Positions 17,487 to 28,184 are shown, counted from the stretch's first letter. The stretch is DNA of 64,000 nt from Ensifer sesbaniae (GCF_013283665.1 NZ_JABEKU010000003.1:192029-256028); one strand, 5' to 3'. Numbers and translations are program-made. The notes: generated by a model from the letters alone, not told the origin.

Positions 17487-19346
17487 TCAGGCCTTATCAA
17501 GCGCCTCGAGTTCGTCGATGAGCCCTTCGATCATCGACAGTCCCTGTGCCCAGAACGACGGATCGGTGGCATCGAGGCCGAAGGGTGCGAGCAACTCGGA
17601 ATGGTGCTTGGTGCCGCCGGCCTTCAACAGTTCGAAATACTTCTCCTGGAAGCCTTTTTCGGCGCTCTGGTAGACGGCGTAGAGCGAGTTCACCAGGCAG
17701 TCGCCGAAGGCATAGGCGTAGACGTAGAAAGGCGAGTGGATGAAGTGCGGGATATAGGCCCAATAGGTCTCGTAGCCCTCGGAAATCCGGATTGCCGGGC
17801 CAAGGCTCTCGCTCTGCACCGACAGCCACAGCTTGCCGATATCATCGGCCGTCAGTTCGCCTTCCTTGCGGGCGGTGTGGACCTTGCGCTCGAACTCGTA
17901 GAAGGCGATCTGGCGCACGACCGTGTTGATCATGTCCTCGACCTTCTGCGACAGCATGGCCTTGCGCTCGCGCTTGTCCTTCGTCCGGTCGAGGAGGGCG
18001 CGGAAGGTCAGCATCTCGCCGAAGACGGAAGCGGTTTCGGCAAGGGTCAGCGGCGTCGAGGCCATCAGCGCGCCCTGTCCGCCCGCCAGCACCTGGTGCA
18101 CGCCGTGGCCGAGTTCGTGCGCAAGCGTCATCACGTCGCGCGGCTTGCCCATGTAATTGACGAGCACGTAGGGGTGCGCAGACGGTACCGTCGGATGGGC
18201 GAAGGCGCCTGGTGCCTTGCCCGGGCGCACCGGCGCGTCGATCCAGCTCTCGTCGAAGAAGCGTCGGGCGATCGCGGCCATTTCTGGAGCGAAGGCATTG
18301 TATGCCGAAAGCACCGTGTCCTTGGCCTCGTTCCAGGAAATCAACGCGTTCGGCGTTTCCGGCAACGGCGCATTGCGATCCCAGAAATCCATCTCCTGCA
18401 TGCCGAGCCACTTTGCCTTCATGGCGTAGTAGCGATGCGACAGGCGCGGATAGGCGGATTTGACGGCTTCGGCCAGCGCATCGACAACCTCGCGCTCGAC
18501 GCGGTTGGCGAGATGGCGGCTGTCGGCGATGTCCTGAAAGCCACGCCAGCGGTCGGAGATTTCCTTGTCCTTGGCGAGCGTGTTGGTGATCAGCGTGAAG
18601 GTGCGGATATTGCTCTTGAAGGTTTCGGCAAGCGCCATCGCCGCCTTCTTGCGGACCTCGGTCGCCGGATCCTGCAACAGGTTTAGCGCGACTTCGAGCG
18701 GCAGTGCCTCGCCATCGACGTTGAAGGTGAGGCTTGCCATCGTCTCGTCGAACAGACGGTTGAAGGCGGCAGCGCCCGTCATCGATTTTTCGAGGAAGAG
18801 CTGCTCCAGCTTGTCGTCGAGCTGGTAGGGCTTGTCCTTGCGCAGGTCGGTCAGCCACGGCTTGTAGTGCGCGGCCAGCGCATCGTTCTCGAGCGCCTTG
18901 TCCAGGATCGCGTCATCAATGCGATTGAGTTCCAGCGAGAAGAACAGCAGATGCGCCGACATGTCGGTAAGCTTCGACTGCACGTCGCCGTAAAGCTTGC
19001 CGTTCTCAGGCTTGGACGTGTCCGAGAAATAGGTGAGGCCGGCAAAGGAGGCGATGCGGCCCATGACGTCTTCAAGCGCTTCGAACTCCCGGACGGCGGC
19101 GCCGACGCCCTCGTCACCGTTCCTCGTCGCGGCTTCGGCCAGCTTGCCCTTCCACTTGGTCTCGAAAGCGATCGCGTCGGCCTCTGCCTTCTTCAGGTCG
19201 TTGCGAAAGGCATCCGATGCGGCGGACGGATAGAGATCTTCGAGCCGCCAGGAGGGCAGGTCGCCGAGATCCGCGGCAGCGCCATGGGACTGGCCGGCGG
19301 CGGCACGGACAACGGATTGCTCGGGGGCGAGGAGGCGGAAGGTCAT
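17487..19346 (-). CDS. pepF: Oligoendopeptidase F (M3 family)
   Basis: A 619-residue zinc metallopeptidase that degrades short peptides in the cytoplasm. The catalytic HELGH motif (TLAHELGHGVHQ) is near residue 405. The start ATG at 19346 gives the normal family length; the frame continues to 19439 without good sequence. The ribosome-binding site is weak. It diverges from the sigma-54 regulator gene, and the intergenic 19347-19534 must contain both promoters. Confidence 0.93.
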   Translation of the reverse strand: MTFRLLAPEQSVVRAAAGQSHGAAADLGDLPSWRLEDLYPSAASDAFRNDLKKAEADAIAFETKWKGKLAEAATRNGDEGVGAAVREFEALEDVMGRIASFAGLTYFSDTSKPENGKLYGDVQSKLTDMSAHLLFFSLELNRIDDAILDKALENDALAAHYKPWLTDLRKDKPYQLDDKLEQLFLEKSMTGAAAFNRLFDETMASLTFNVDGEALPLEVALNLLQDPATEVRKKAAMALAETFKSNIRTFTLITNTLAKDKEISDRWRGFQDIADSRHLANRVEREVVDALAEAVKSAYPRLSHRYYAMKAKWLGMQEMDFWDRNAPLPETPNALISWNEAKDTVLSAYNAFAPEMAAIARRFFDESWIDAPVRPGKAPGAFAHPTVPSAHPYVLVNYMGKPRDVMTLAHELGHGVHQVLAGGQGALMASTPLTLAETASVFGEMLTFRALLDRTKDKRERKAMLSQKVEDMINTVVRQIAFYEFERKVHTARKEGELTADDIGKLWLSVQSESLGPAIRISEGYETYWAYIPHFIHSPFYVYAYAFGDCLVNSLYAVYQSAEKGFQEKYFELLKAGGTKHHSELLAPFGLDATDPSFWAQGLSMIEGLIDELEALDKA

Positions 19347-19534
19347 CGTCGGATTTCTCTCGTTCGTGACAGGAAGAAGGCAAGCGATATGGGCCCCATT
19401 GCTATCGCCGGCAATGGATAAAATGCAAGCATTTCTCAAAACATGATGTTCAGCCCTTTATGGCACAGATGCCTGACGTGATTTGGCACATGAGGTTGGC
19501 CAAAAGTACCGCGTGTCCAGAGCAGGAGGCTTCC

Positions 19535-21079
<1,545 letters not shown>

Positions 21080-21138
21080 AACCGGCGCATTCACGATTCA
21101 TTAGCCGTGTTATTCAGTCACCGCCGTTTAGACCTTGT

Positions 21139-21155
21139 TAGTGAACTGTTCACTA
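21139..21155. promoter_or_regulatory. Palindrome and AT-rich promoter region before the DUF882 gene
   Basis: A perfect inverted repeat, TAGTGAAC-T-GTTCACTA, runs directly into a TATATTATAA stretch that could be a -10 box, about 105 bases upstream of the DUF882 start. It has the look of a dimeric-regulator operator overlapping a promoter. It could instead be a weak terminator for the preceding gene, but no T-run follows. Confidence 0.45.
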
Positions 21156-21259
21156 TATTATAAGGGGCGGTGACGACTGTGGCATATTTGCCATGCTGTC
21201 ACCTTATTTGACAGTCATCTGAGACAGCGAAGCACGGTTGTCCGTCGGACGGGGATTGA

Positions 21260-23128
21260 ATGCCAAATTTGTTCGGTTTTAAGAAGCCGCTCGGCTCCTT
21301 AGCGAGAGTCTGCGCGGCCTTTACCCGTAAGGTGCCGCAGGTTCTTACATCCGTTGCTATCGCGGCTTCCCTCGTGACGCCAGGCTTCGCGCCTCCAGTG
21401 GAGGCCGCGGGCCAGACCCGGACACTGAAACTCTATTTCATTCATACCCAGGAAAAGGCGCAGATCACCTTCAAGCGCAATGGCCGCTACGACTCCAAGG
21501 GCCTGCAGGAGATCAACCGATTCCTCCGCGACTGGCGTCGCAACGAACCGACCAAGATGGATCCGCGCCTGCTCGACCTCGTCTGGGAAGTCTACCAGAA
21601 GAGCGGTTCGCGCGATTATATCCATGTCGTCTCGGCCTATCGTTCGCCGGCAACCAACGGCATGCTGCGTTCGCGCTCGAAGGGCGTCGCCAAGAAGAGC
21701 CAGCACATGCTCGGCAAGGCGATGGACTTCTATCTTCCTGACGTGAAGCTGAAGACCCTTCGTGAGATCGGCATGAAATTCCAGGTGGGCGGCGTCGGCT
21801 ATTATCCGACGTCCGGCTCGCCTTTCGTTCACATGGACGTCGGCGGCGTCCGCGCCTGGCCGCGCATGTCGCGCGCCGAACTGGCGCGTCTCTTCCCCGA
21901 CGGCAAGACGATGCATCTGCCTTCCGACGGCAAGCCCTTGCCCGGCTATGAGCAGGCGGTTGCCGACTACAAGCGCCGCGTTGGTGCTTCGGCGATCGAG
22001 GTCGCCGGCGGCGGCGCGACAGGCCCTGGCGACAGCGCAAGCGGCAAGCGTCGCGGCAACCTGTTCGCCATGCTCTTCGGCGGTGGTGGTGACGAGGATG
22101 AAGAACCCGCGGCGATCGCGGCTGGTCCGGGTGCCGACGACGAAGGCGGCGCTGCGCCTGCCAAGATCCAGACGGCTTCCGCTCCTGCTGCCCAGGAAGC
22201 CCTGCCGGGTGTCGCGGGCTCCGTTGCCGCCGAGCCGACGGTCGCTGCCGAACCGACGGTTGCCGCTGAACAGAACATCAATGCCCCGGTCCCGGCTGTC
22301 CGTCCTGCCTTCAAGGATGCACCTGCCGATGGCGGCGTAGCCGTTGCGCTCGTGGCGCCGCAGAAGAACGCAGCCCAGGACGCACTTGCGGCTGCCCTGC
22401 CGCAGACTTCGGAAATGCCAAGCGAATTTGCCGATCTCGGCTCGATGAACGTGCCGGTACCGCAGATGCTCGACCGTCGCGACATGAACACGCTCGTCGC
22501 CTCTGCCGACCCTTCCGCGGACGTGCAGGCGCTTGGCTTCGTGCCGGTTCCGGCGATGCGGCCCGCGGGTAACGCAGCCCTTGCCGCCGTTGCCGATGCC
22601 CAGGTCGTGGTGCCTTCCTTCGCGGAGCGGCCGGTCGTTGCGTCGGCAGAGCCCCCGCGTGAGGTTGCCGCCGAAGCTGCGACCCGCGTGGCGCTTGCCG
22701 CTCCGACGCCGGCCCAGCGCGAACCTGTATCGCAACAGCCGATCGAAATGGCGGCCTATGCGCCGCCGTCGACCACGAATGCCCGCGCGGCCGTCTTCGA
22801 CAATGCCTTCGACACCCAGGCAGAAGCGCCGGCAAAGGGTGGTCGACCGAAGAAGAACGATGCCGATGCCGCGACCCGCTCGTCGGTCCGCACCGAGCCG
22901 AAGCTGACCCAGAAGATCATCTCCGAATGGGCACTGACGACCGGCCGTGTGGCGACGCTTTCCAAGCCGGTCAAGGCACCGCGCTTCGTCAGCAAGTCGC
23001 TTCGCACCGCGCCGACCACGGTCTATGCCGCCGGCTTCTCGAGCAACGCCGGCACGACGGTCGATACGGCCCGCTTCAGCGGCACTGCCGTCAACTTCAT
23101 GGAAGTGAAGAAGTTCAGCACCAACTGA
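21260..23128 (+). CDS. DUF882/YcbK-like murein endopeptidase with long low-complexity tail
   Basis: A 622-residue exported protein. A signal-like segment (26-50) precedes an M15-type DUF882 domain (about 53-210). Candidate zinc ligands are H149 and D156 (SQHMLGKAMDF) and H191 (FVHMD), and the domain resembles E. coli MepK/YcbK, which cuts peptidoglycan cross-links. The next 400 residues are Ala/Pro/Val-rich, poorly structured and include a short direct repeat AAEPTV. The C-terminal 70 residues look more ordered again. This tail is far longer than the roughly 180-residue core family. It is monocistronic and followed by a terminator. Confidence 0.85.
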   Translation: MPNLFGFKKPLGSLARVCAAFTRKVPQVLTSVAIAASLVTPGFAPPVEAAGQTRTLKLYFIHTQEKAQITFKRNGRYDSKGLQEINRFLRDWRRNEPTKMDPRLLDLVWEVYQKSGSRDYIHVVSAYRSPATNGMLRSRSKGVAKKSQHMLGKAMDFYLPDVKLKTLREIGMKFQVGGVGYYPTSGSPFVHMDVGGVRAWPRMSRAELARLFPDGKTMHLPSDGKPLPGYEQAVADYKRRVGASAIEVAGGGATGPGDSASGKRRGNLFAMLFGGGGDEDEEPAAIAAGPGADDEGGAAPAKIQTASAPAAQEALPGVAGSVAAEPTVAAEPTVAAEQNINAPVPAVRPAFKDAPADGGVAVALVAPQKNAAQDALAAALPQTSEMPSEFADLGSMNVPVPQMLDRRDMNTLVASADPSADVQALGFVPVPAMRPAGNAALAAVADAQVVVPSFAERPVVASAEPPREVAAEAATRVALAAPTPAQREPVSQQPIEMAAYAPPSTTNARAAVFDNAFDTQAEAPAKGGRPKKNDADAATRSSVRTEPKLTQKIISEWALTTGRVATLSKPVKAPRFVSKSLRTAPTTVYAAGFSSNAGTTVDTARFSGTAVNFMEVKKFSTN

Positions 23129-23154
23129 GCTTCGAGCCAAACAGCAGACACGAA

Positions 23155-23186
23155 AAGCCCGCCGGTCTGGTCAGTCCGGCGGGCTT
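23155..23186 (+). terminator. Intrinsic terminator of the DUF882 gene
   Basis: An 11-bp perfect stem (AAGCCCGCCGG / CCGGCGGGCTT) followed by CTTG and a T-poor stretch, 26 bases after the stop codon. Confidence 0.85.
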
Positions 23187-23269
23187 CTTGATTCTGTACC
23201 GTGCTTTCGATACTGCCGCTTTCGGACGTAGTCGAAGTGCAGTTTGTTCCGGAGTTCGCGTCCCAGGCG

Positions 23270-23293
23270 AAGGCCGCCGGTCGGCGGCCTTTT
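23270..23293 (+). terminator. Second hairpin, plus-strand orientation, before the DUF2312 gene end
   Basis: The stem AAGGCCGCC / GGCGGCCTT with a 4-base loop is followed by TTTT on the plus strand. The minus-strand side has no T-run, so its polarity fits the DUF882 transcript or an unannotated plus-strand transcript rather than DUF2312. It may work in both directions. Confidence 0.6.
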
Positions 23294-23301
23294 AGGCGTG
23301 C

Positions 23302-23565
23302 TTATTCTTCGTCGGCTGCCGGCACCATGCCGAGCGCCTGGAGGTAGGTGTCAAGGATCGCTTCCTGTTCCATGCGCTCGTCGTGATCCTGCTTGCGGAT
23401 CGAAATGACCTTGCGCAGGATCTTGGTGTCGAAGCCCATGGACTTGGCTTCGCCGTAGACGTCCTTAATGTCGTCGGCGATGGTCTTCTTTTCTTCTTCC
23501 AGGCGTTCGATCCGCTCGATGAAAGCACGAAGCTGATCGCGTGCGACGCCGTGAGCATCCGACAT
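23302..23565 (-). CDS. DUF2312 (UPF0335) family protein
   Basis: An 87-residue cytoplasmic protein, predicted almost wholly helical with a central coiled coil ([20 protein letters not shown]), as in all UPF0335 members of Alphaproteobacteria. Function unknown; conservation and small size suggest a structural or nucleoid-related role, but this is only a guess. The ATG at 23565 has AAGGAGA upstream. Confidence 0.92.
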   Translation of the reverse strand: MSDAHGVARDQLRAFIERIERLEEEKKTIADDIKDVYGEAKSMGFDTKILRKVISIRKQDHDERMEQEAILDTYLQALGMVPAADEE

Positions 23566-23660
23566 GGTCTTCTCCTTGATACGGGGAATTGAATTTCTTG
23601 GGTGCCGTGACGTGCCGCGAACAGCCGCCAAGGTCAAGGGTCAATGCGCAACAACGCGGT

Positions 23661-23999
23661 TCATTTCCGCGGCAGGCGCCGGCGAAACGACTTTATTCCT
23701 TCGGGCGGTTGATCTCGAAGGCCCGCCTTCTGCTCGGCGGTTGCTTCCTTTTGGTGGCGCTCGCGCCATTCCTCGTAGGGCATGCCGTAAATGATCTCGC
23801 GCGACTCCTCCTTGTCGAGAGGAACGCCCGCCTGCTCGGCGGCTTCGCGGTACCAGTTGGAAAGACAATTGCGGCAGAAGCCGGCGAGGTTCATCAGATC
23901 GATGTTCTGGACATCGGAGCGCTCGCGCAGATGGGCGACGAGGCGGCGAAAGGCGGCGGCCTCGAAGGCGATCTGCTGATCCGGGGTCAGTTCGGTCAT
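23661..23999 (-). CDS. DUF1244 family protein
   Basis: A 112-residue protein with the family core LRERSDVQNIDLMNLAGFCRNCLSNWYREAA, whose CRNC pair could bind a metal. The family is widespread in Proteobacteria and uncharacterised. GAGGA precedes the start codon. The C-terminus past residue 95 is Arg-rich and unconserved. Confidence 0.92.
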   Translation of the reverse strand: MTELTPDQQIAFEAAAFRRLVAHLRERSDVQNIDLMNLAGFCRNCLSNWYREAAEQAGVPLDKEESREIIYGMPYEEWRERHQKEATAEQKAGLRDQPPEGIKSFRRRLPRK

Positions 24000-24073
24000 G
24001 GACGTCGATCCTCTTCAGTTACCACGCATCTTCTCACGCAACACCGCGACGCACCTTTAGCGGAAATGCTCTA

Positions 24074-24179
24074 CTACAGCGCCGCGCATCTTTTAAGGCG
24101 CGCTTTGGTTGCGGCAGCACTTTGAAGCGCTGCATGATTTGTCCTTAAATCGATCTCGATTCAAGCAATCATGCAGTAG
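24074..24179. repeat. RIME-like palindromic mosaic repeat, family B, copy 1
   Basis: A 106-bp element whose reverse complement matches 31901-32003 along its length (CTRCTGCATG, AATCG, CGATT, AAGG, ATGCAGC, GCGCGGCGCTGTAG). It contains two palindromic halves. The minus-strand gene beginning at 24961 ends inside it, so its stop codon and last residues (CMIA) are repeat-encoded. Confidence 0.75.
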
Positions 24180-24961
24180 TCGCCGGTGCGCGAGGCGTGG
24201 CGCTCGTAGCGATGCAACTCGGGCATGGCGTTGAGACCCGCAAGGATCGGCGCCAGCCGCTCGGCCCAGGCAGCAACGCCCGCTTCGTCGGCGATCAGGT
24301 CCTGGCGCACCTCGATCAGGGCGTGGGGAATGCCGGGCGTCATGCAATGGCGATACATGGTATCGCCGCGCAGCGCGCCGTCATAGGGCTCGTTGTTGCC
24401 GACGACGATATCGCCGGATGCCTCGAGTTTCTCGATGAGCGGCAGAACGGCGCGCGGATCGTTATCCCAAAGGACGGCAGCGTGCCAAGGACGGGCCACG
24501 CCCTTCCAGGCCGGCGTGAAGGAATGGATGGAAATGACGAGCGGTGCCGCGCCATGCGCCTCGGCGCTTCGGCCGATCGTCTCTGAAACGGCGCGGTGAT
24601 AGGGGCGGTGGAACCGGTTCAGCCGGTTCTCCCATTCCTCTTCGCTGATCGGATGGTTTCCGGGGACGATCGCGCCGTCGGAGATCTTCATGACCAGCGT
24701 CGGGTCGTCCTCGCCGCGGTTGGGATCGATCAGCAGGCGGGAGAAGCAGCCGAGCACCGCCGGCGCATCGAGCATTCGCGAGAGCTGCCGCACCAGCACT
24801 TCGACACCGATGTCATAGGCAATGTGCCGCTCGAACGCCGAGGCCGGCAGGCCGAGGCTACCGTACTCCGCCGGCAGCCGGTTCATCGCGTGATCGGCCA
24901 GCAGAACGAGCCCCGTTGTGGGCTCGGCTTCGATAATCTCATAGGGAGAATAGTGTTGCAT
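24161..24961 (-). CDS. N-formylglutamate amidohydrolase family protein
   Basis: A 266-residue protein of the N-formylglutamate amidohydrolase family (PF05013), which hydrolyses N-formyl-glutamate or related N-acyl amino acids. Conserved features are LLADHAMNRLP, YDIGVEVLVRQLS, SIHSFTPAWKG and LIEVRQDLI. The family's founding member HutG acts in histidine breakdown, but no hut genes are nearby, so the substrate is unknown. ATG 24961 is preferred to a TTG at 25024. The 3' end lies in a mosaic repeat. Confidence 0.87.
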   Translation of the reverse strand: MQHYSPYEIIEAEPTTGLVLLADHAMNRLPAEYGSLGLPASAFERHIAYDIGVEVLVRQLSRMLDAPAVLGCFSRLLIDPNRGEDDPTLVMKISDGAIVPGNHPISEEEWENRLNRFHRPYHRAVSETIGRSAEAHGAAPLVISIHSFTPAWKGVARPWHAAVLWDNDPRAVLPLIEKLEASGDIVVGNNEPYDGALRGDTMYRHCMTPGIPHALIEVRQDLIADEAGVAAWAERLAPILAGLNAMPELHRYERHASRTGDYCMIA

Positions 24962-25155
24962 GCCCGTCCAGTCTGTTTGTCTCGCCTCGTCCTCGCTGAT
25001 TGCACGCGCGCGCGTCAATCGCAAGAAACCCGCAACTGTTTAGCGCAATTTGAAAGCAATTTGCCGATTGTAATCGATTAGAGTTACGTTGACTTTCGGG
25101 GCTGGCCGTCGCAAGAAAGTGCCACGCAAATCAAAACGGAGTTCCATCGGAAACC

Positions 25156-25632
25156 GTGTCCAGATATCCTTTTTCCAAAGCGAAGCCGGGGCTGACGACA
25201 CTGGGAGGCATCCTCCTGTTTTTCCTGGCAACCTCAAGCTCATTTCTCTTTGCCGACGAAGCACGCGCCGATTTTCGCGTCTGCAACGGCACGCAAAACC
25301 TCGTCGGCGTGGCGATCGGTTACCGGGCCAAGGAAGGCTGGGTAACGGAGGGCTGGTGGCAGGTTCCGGCCACCACCTGCGCGACCCTGATCGAGGGCGA
25401 GCTTCAGTCACGATACTATTATCTCTACGCGGAAGATGCGGCCCGCGGCGGCCGCTGGACCGGTGACGTCAACATGTGCGTCGCCGAGAACGAGTTCAAG
25501 ATCACGGGCGTCCAGGACTGCTTTGCCCGCGGCTTCCAGCGCATGGGGTTCAAGGAATACGACACGGGGCGGCAAGGGAGCTGGATGGTTCAGCTCTCCG
25601 AAACGCCCGGCACGCAGGAAAGCCAGAATTGA
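25156..25632 (+). CDS. DUF1036 family secreted protein
   Basis: A 158-residue protein with a signal peptide (about 1-38, ending DEARA) and the DUF1036 core: FRVCNGTQNLVGVAIGYR, EGWWQVP, and conserved Cys, Tyr and Trp residues. Function unknown; the family is found in Rhizobiales envelopes. It starts with GTG. Its stop codon overlaps the ATG of pyk by one base (TGATG), so the two are co-translated, a pairing with no obvious functional reason. Confidence 0.88.
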   Translation: MSRYPFSKAKPGLTTLGGILLFFLATSSSFLFADEARADFRVCNGTQNLVGVAIGYRAKEGWVTEGWWQVPATTCATLIEGELQSRYYYLYAEDAARGGRWTGDVNMCVAENEFKITGVQDCFARGFQRMGFKEYDTGRQGSWMVQLSETPGTQESQN

Positions 25633-27071
25633 TGAAGCGGAACAGAAAAGTCAAAATCCTCGCCACGCTCGGACCGGCGTCTTCCGACGAGCAGATGATC
25701 CAGAAGCTGCACGAGGCCGGGGCTGATCTGTTCCGTATCAACATGAGCCATGCGAGCCATGACGTGATGCGCACGCTGGTGCAGCGCATCCGCACGGTGG
25801 AAAGCCGCTGCGGCCGGCCGATCGGCATCCTTGCCGACCTTCAGGGCCCGAAGCTGCGTGTCGGCAAGTTCGCGGAAGGCAAGGTGGACCTGAAGGTCGG
25901 CCAGACCTTCACGCTCGACGACAAGGATGTGCCCGGCGACAACACCCGTGTCTACCTGCCGCACCCGGAAATCCTCGAGGCGGTCAAGCCCGGCCATCGC
26001 CTGCTGATCGATGACGGCAAGCTGCATCTCAGGGCCGAGAAGACCGACGGCAAGAGCATCGTTGCGACCGTCGTCGCCGGTACGAAGATCTCCGATCGCA
26101 AGGGCGTCAGCCTGCCGGATACGCTGCTCGCCGTCGGCGTCCTGACCGACAAGGACCGCGCCGACCTCGACGCGGTTCTCGCAACCGGCGAGATCGACTG
26201 GGTAGCGCTCTCCTTCGTGCAGCGGCCGGAAGACCTGGCCGAGGTCCGCAAGATCGCCCGCGGCCGCGTCGGCCTGATGTCGAAGATCGAGAAGCCGCAG
26301 GCGCTCGACCGGATCGATGAGATCATCGAGCTTTCGGACGCGCTGATGGTGGCGCGCGGCGACCTCGGCGTCGAAATGCCGCTGGAATCGGTGCCGGGCC
26401 TGCAGAAGCAGCTGACGCGCGCCTGTCGCCGTGCCGGCAAGCCGGTGGTCGTTGCCACGCAGATGCTGGAATCGATGATCTCCGCACCGGTTCCGACGCG
26501 CGCGGAAGTCTCCGACGTCGCGACTGCCGTCTTCGAAGGTGCGGATGCCGTCATGCTGTCGGCCGAATCGGCCTCGGGCGAGTATCCGGTGGAAGCCGTT
26601 TCGACCATGGCGTCGATCGCCAGCAACGTCGAGCGCGACCCGCATTATTCCAGCATCATCTACGCGCAGCGCACGCCGCCGGAGGCAACCGGTGCCGACG
26701 CGATTTCGCTCGCCGCCCACCAGATCGCCGAGACGCTCCGTCTCTCCGCGATCGTCTGCTACACCTCGTCCGGCACCACCGGCCTTCGCGCCGCCCGCGA
26801 ACGGCCGCAGGTTCCGATCATTGCCCTCTCTCCGATCGTCCAGACCGCACGCCGCCTCTCGGTCGTCTGGGGGCTGCACTGCGTCGTGACCGAGGATGCG
26901 ATCGACCTCGACGATATGGTCAACCGCGCCTGCCGCATCGTTGCGACCGAAGGCTTCGGCAAGCCCGGCGAGCGCATTATCATCTCTGCCGGCGTGCCCT
27001 TGGGCACCCCTGGCGCCACCAACATGCTGCGCATCGCCTATATCGGCTCGGACGGTTTGAGCGGCGTCTGA
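25632..27071 (+). CDS. pyk: Pyruvate kinase
   Basis: Makes pyruvate and ATP from phosphoenolpyruvate and ADP. The protein has 479 residues. MKRNRKVKILATLGPASS is the standard N-terminus, KIEKPQALDRIDEII holds the catalytic Lys, and GDLGVEMPLESVPGLQKQL and MLESMISAPVPTRAEVSDVA follow. It is translationally coupled to DUF1036. An intrinsic terminator lies inside the convergent neighbour downstream. Confidence 0.96.
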   Translation: MKRNRKVKILATLGPASSDEQMIQKLHEAGADLFRINMSHASHDVMRTLVQRIRTVESRCGRPIGILADLQGPKLRVGKFAEGKVDLKVGQTFTLDDKDVPGDNTRVYLPHPEILEAVKPGHRLLIDDGKLHLRAEKTDGKSIVATVVAGTKISDRKGVSLPDTLLAVGVLTDKDRADLDAVLATGEIDWVALSFVQRPEDLAEVRKIARGRVGLMSKIEKPQALDRIDEIIELSDALMVARGDLGVEMPLESVPGLQKQLTRACRRAGKPVVVATQMLESMISAPVPTRAEVSDVATAVFEGADAVMLSAESASGEYPVEAVSTMASIASNVERDPHYSSIIYAQRTPPEATGADAISLAAHQIAETLRLSAIVCYTSSGTTGLRAARERPQVPIIALSPIVQTARRLSVVWGLHCVVTEDAIDLDDMVNRACRIVATEGFGKPGERIIISAGVPLGTPGATNMLRIAYIGSDGLSGV

Positions 27072-27089
27072 CGCCGCTTTGCGAAGCGG

Positions 27090-28106
27090 TCAGCTCTGGC
27101 TGACGGCTTCCGACGACCTGGTCAGGCGGGCTTCGGCCCGCCTTTTTATTTCCTCGAGGTCGGTCGGCTTGCCCGCCATCTTTTCGAGCGCGGCGACGAC
27201 GACGTCGGTGACCACGTAGTCGGGCTTGTGACCGAGATTGCCGATCCACAGCAGCTCCGCGCCGGGGATATCGCGCGCCAGTCCACGAGAGTGAATGTCC
27301 GCCAGCACGACGCCGTCGCTGTCGCCGGTGATGATGACGGTCGGTGCGTCGATTTCACGGTAGCGGGGAGCGGTCGCGGTCAGATAGGCATGCAGATTGG
27401 CCACGTCGCGCGCATTGTTGCGGAAGGTCGCGGGACGCAGCACCAGATGCGGGCCGGTCTTGTCGACGTAATCATCGGGCCGCGGATTGGGTGAAAAGAT
27501 CGACCGCGTGCCGCCTTCGATGCGCCGCTGCCCCAGCGGCGTCACCAGCGTATGGGCGAACAGCCAGCCGATGAAGGGCAGTGCGGTGAGGCGGTAGTAC
27601 CAGTCGATGCCGCCAGGCCAGGGATGCGTCGCTGGCGCCAGCAGGACGAGACCGGCAGTCCGTTCCGGATGATGCAGGGCGAAGCTCGCGGCGATGGCGC
27701 CGCCGAAGGAATGGCCGACGATGACGGCGCGACGGATGCCGCGCTTGTCCATCAGCTTGGCGATTGCCGCCGCCTGGCCGTCCGGACGGTCGTTTTCCGC
27801 TCCGCCCCGCTCGGAATAGCCGTGGCCCGGACGATCGACGAACAGCATCTCGGCGCGGCCATCAAGGGCCGGGGCGAAGGCGTGCAGCTGATCGAGCAGA
27901 TTGCCGCTGGCGCCATGGATGAAGACGACAGGCAAGAGATCGGCTTTCCCTGCGGCCGGCAGGTGCACACTATTCATGCGATAGCCGCCGATGTCGATCA
28001 GCTCGCCGACGTTGGGAAACCGCCGTGCGAAGGCGCGTGCGTGCCAGCGGCTATAGGCGATGCCGACGAGCGTTAGTCCTATGAGCAGGAGAGTGGCTGG
28101 AAACAT
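27090..28106 (-). CDS. Alpha/beta hydrolase
   Basis: A 338-residue alpha/beta-hydrolase-fold protein with an N-terminal membrane anchor (about 1-18). Its nucleophile elbow is GHSFGG, the oxyanion region VFIHGASGN, the acid lies around ITGDSDGVV and the His in GNLGHKPD. The substrate is unknown; epoxide hydrolases and esterases look alike at this level. ATG 28106 is chosen because the hydrophobic segment begins there; the frame opens at 28139. Its last codons contain the terminator of pyk on the other strand. Confidence 0.87.
   Translation of the reverse strand: MFPATLLLIGLTLVGIAYSRWHARAFARRFPNVGELIDIGGYRMNSVHLPAAGKADLLPVVFIHGASGNLLDQLHAFAPALDGRAEMLFVDRPGHGYSERGGAENDRPDGQAAAIAKLMDKRGIRRAVIVGHSFGGAIAASFALHHPERTAGLVLLAPATHPWPGGIDWYYRLTALPFIGWLFAHTLVTPLGQRRIEGGTRSIFSPNPRPDDYVDKTGPHLVLRPATFRNNARDVANLHAYLTATAPRYREIDAPTVIITGDSDGVVLADIHSRGLARDIPGAELLWIGNLGHKPDYVVTDVVVAALEKMAGKPTDLEEIKRRAEARLTRSSEAVSQS
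27124..27147 (+). terminator. Intrinsic terminator of pyk, inside the convergent hydrolase gene
   Basis: A perfect 8-bp stem, AGGCGGGC / GCCCGCCT, closes a TTCG tetraloop and is followed by T4ATTT. It starts 53 bases after the pyk stop and lies within the last 20 codons of the minus-strand alpha/beta hydrolase gene, where it encodes part of KRRAEARL. Confidence 0.9.
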
Positions 28107-28184
28107 TGTCTCTATCTGTCTTCCGGCGTCGATTGTCATTCACCGCACCTGCGTCAGCGATTCCCGTTGACAGGCAAGTACGGG

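Noticed and set aside
16047-18686. An 879-codon plus-strand open frame opposite pabB and pepF
   Set aside because: Both opposite genes have diagnostic motifs (SITGAPK, HELGH); the long frame is a codon-bias artefact and carries no recognisable domain.
23270-23293. Terminator of the DUF2312 gene
   Set aside because: The T-run is on the plus-strand side; on the minus strand the stem is followed by CGCC, so it was assigned plus orientation instead.
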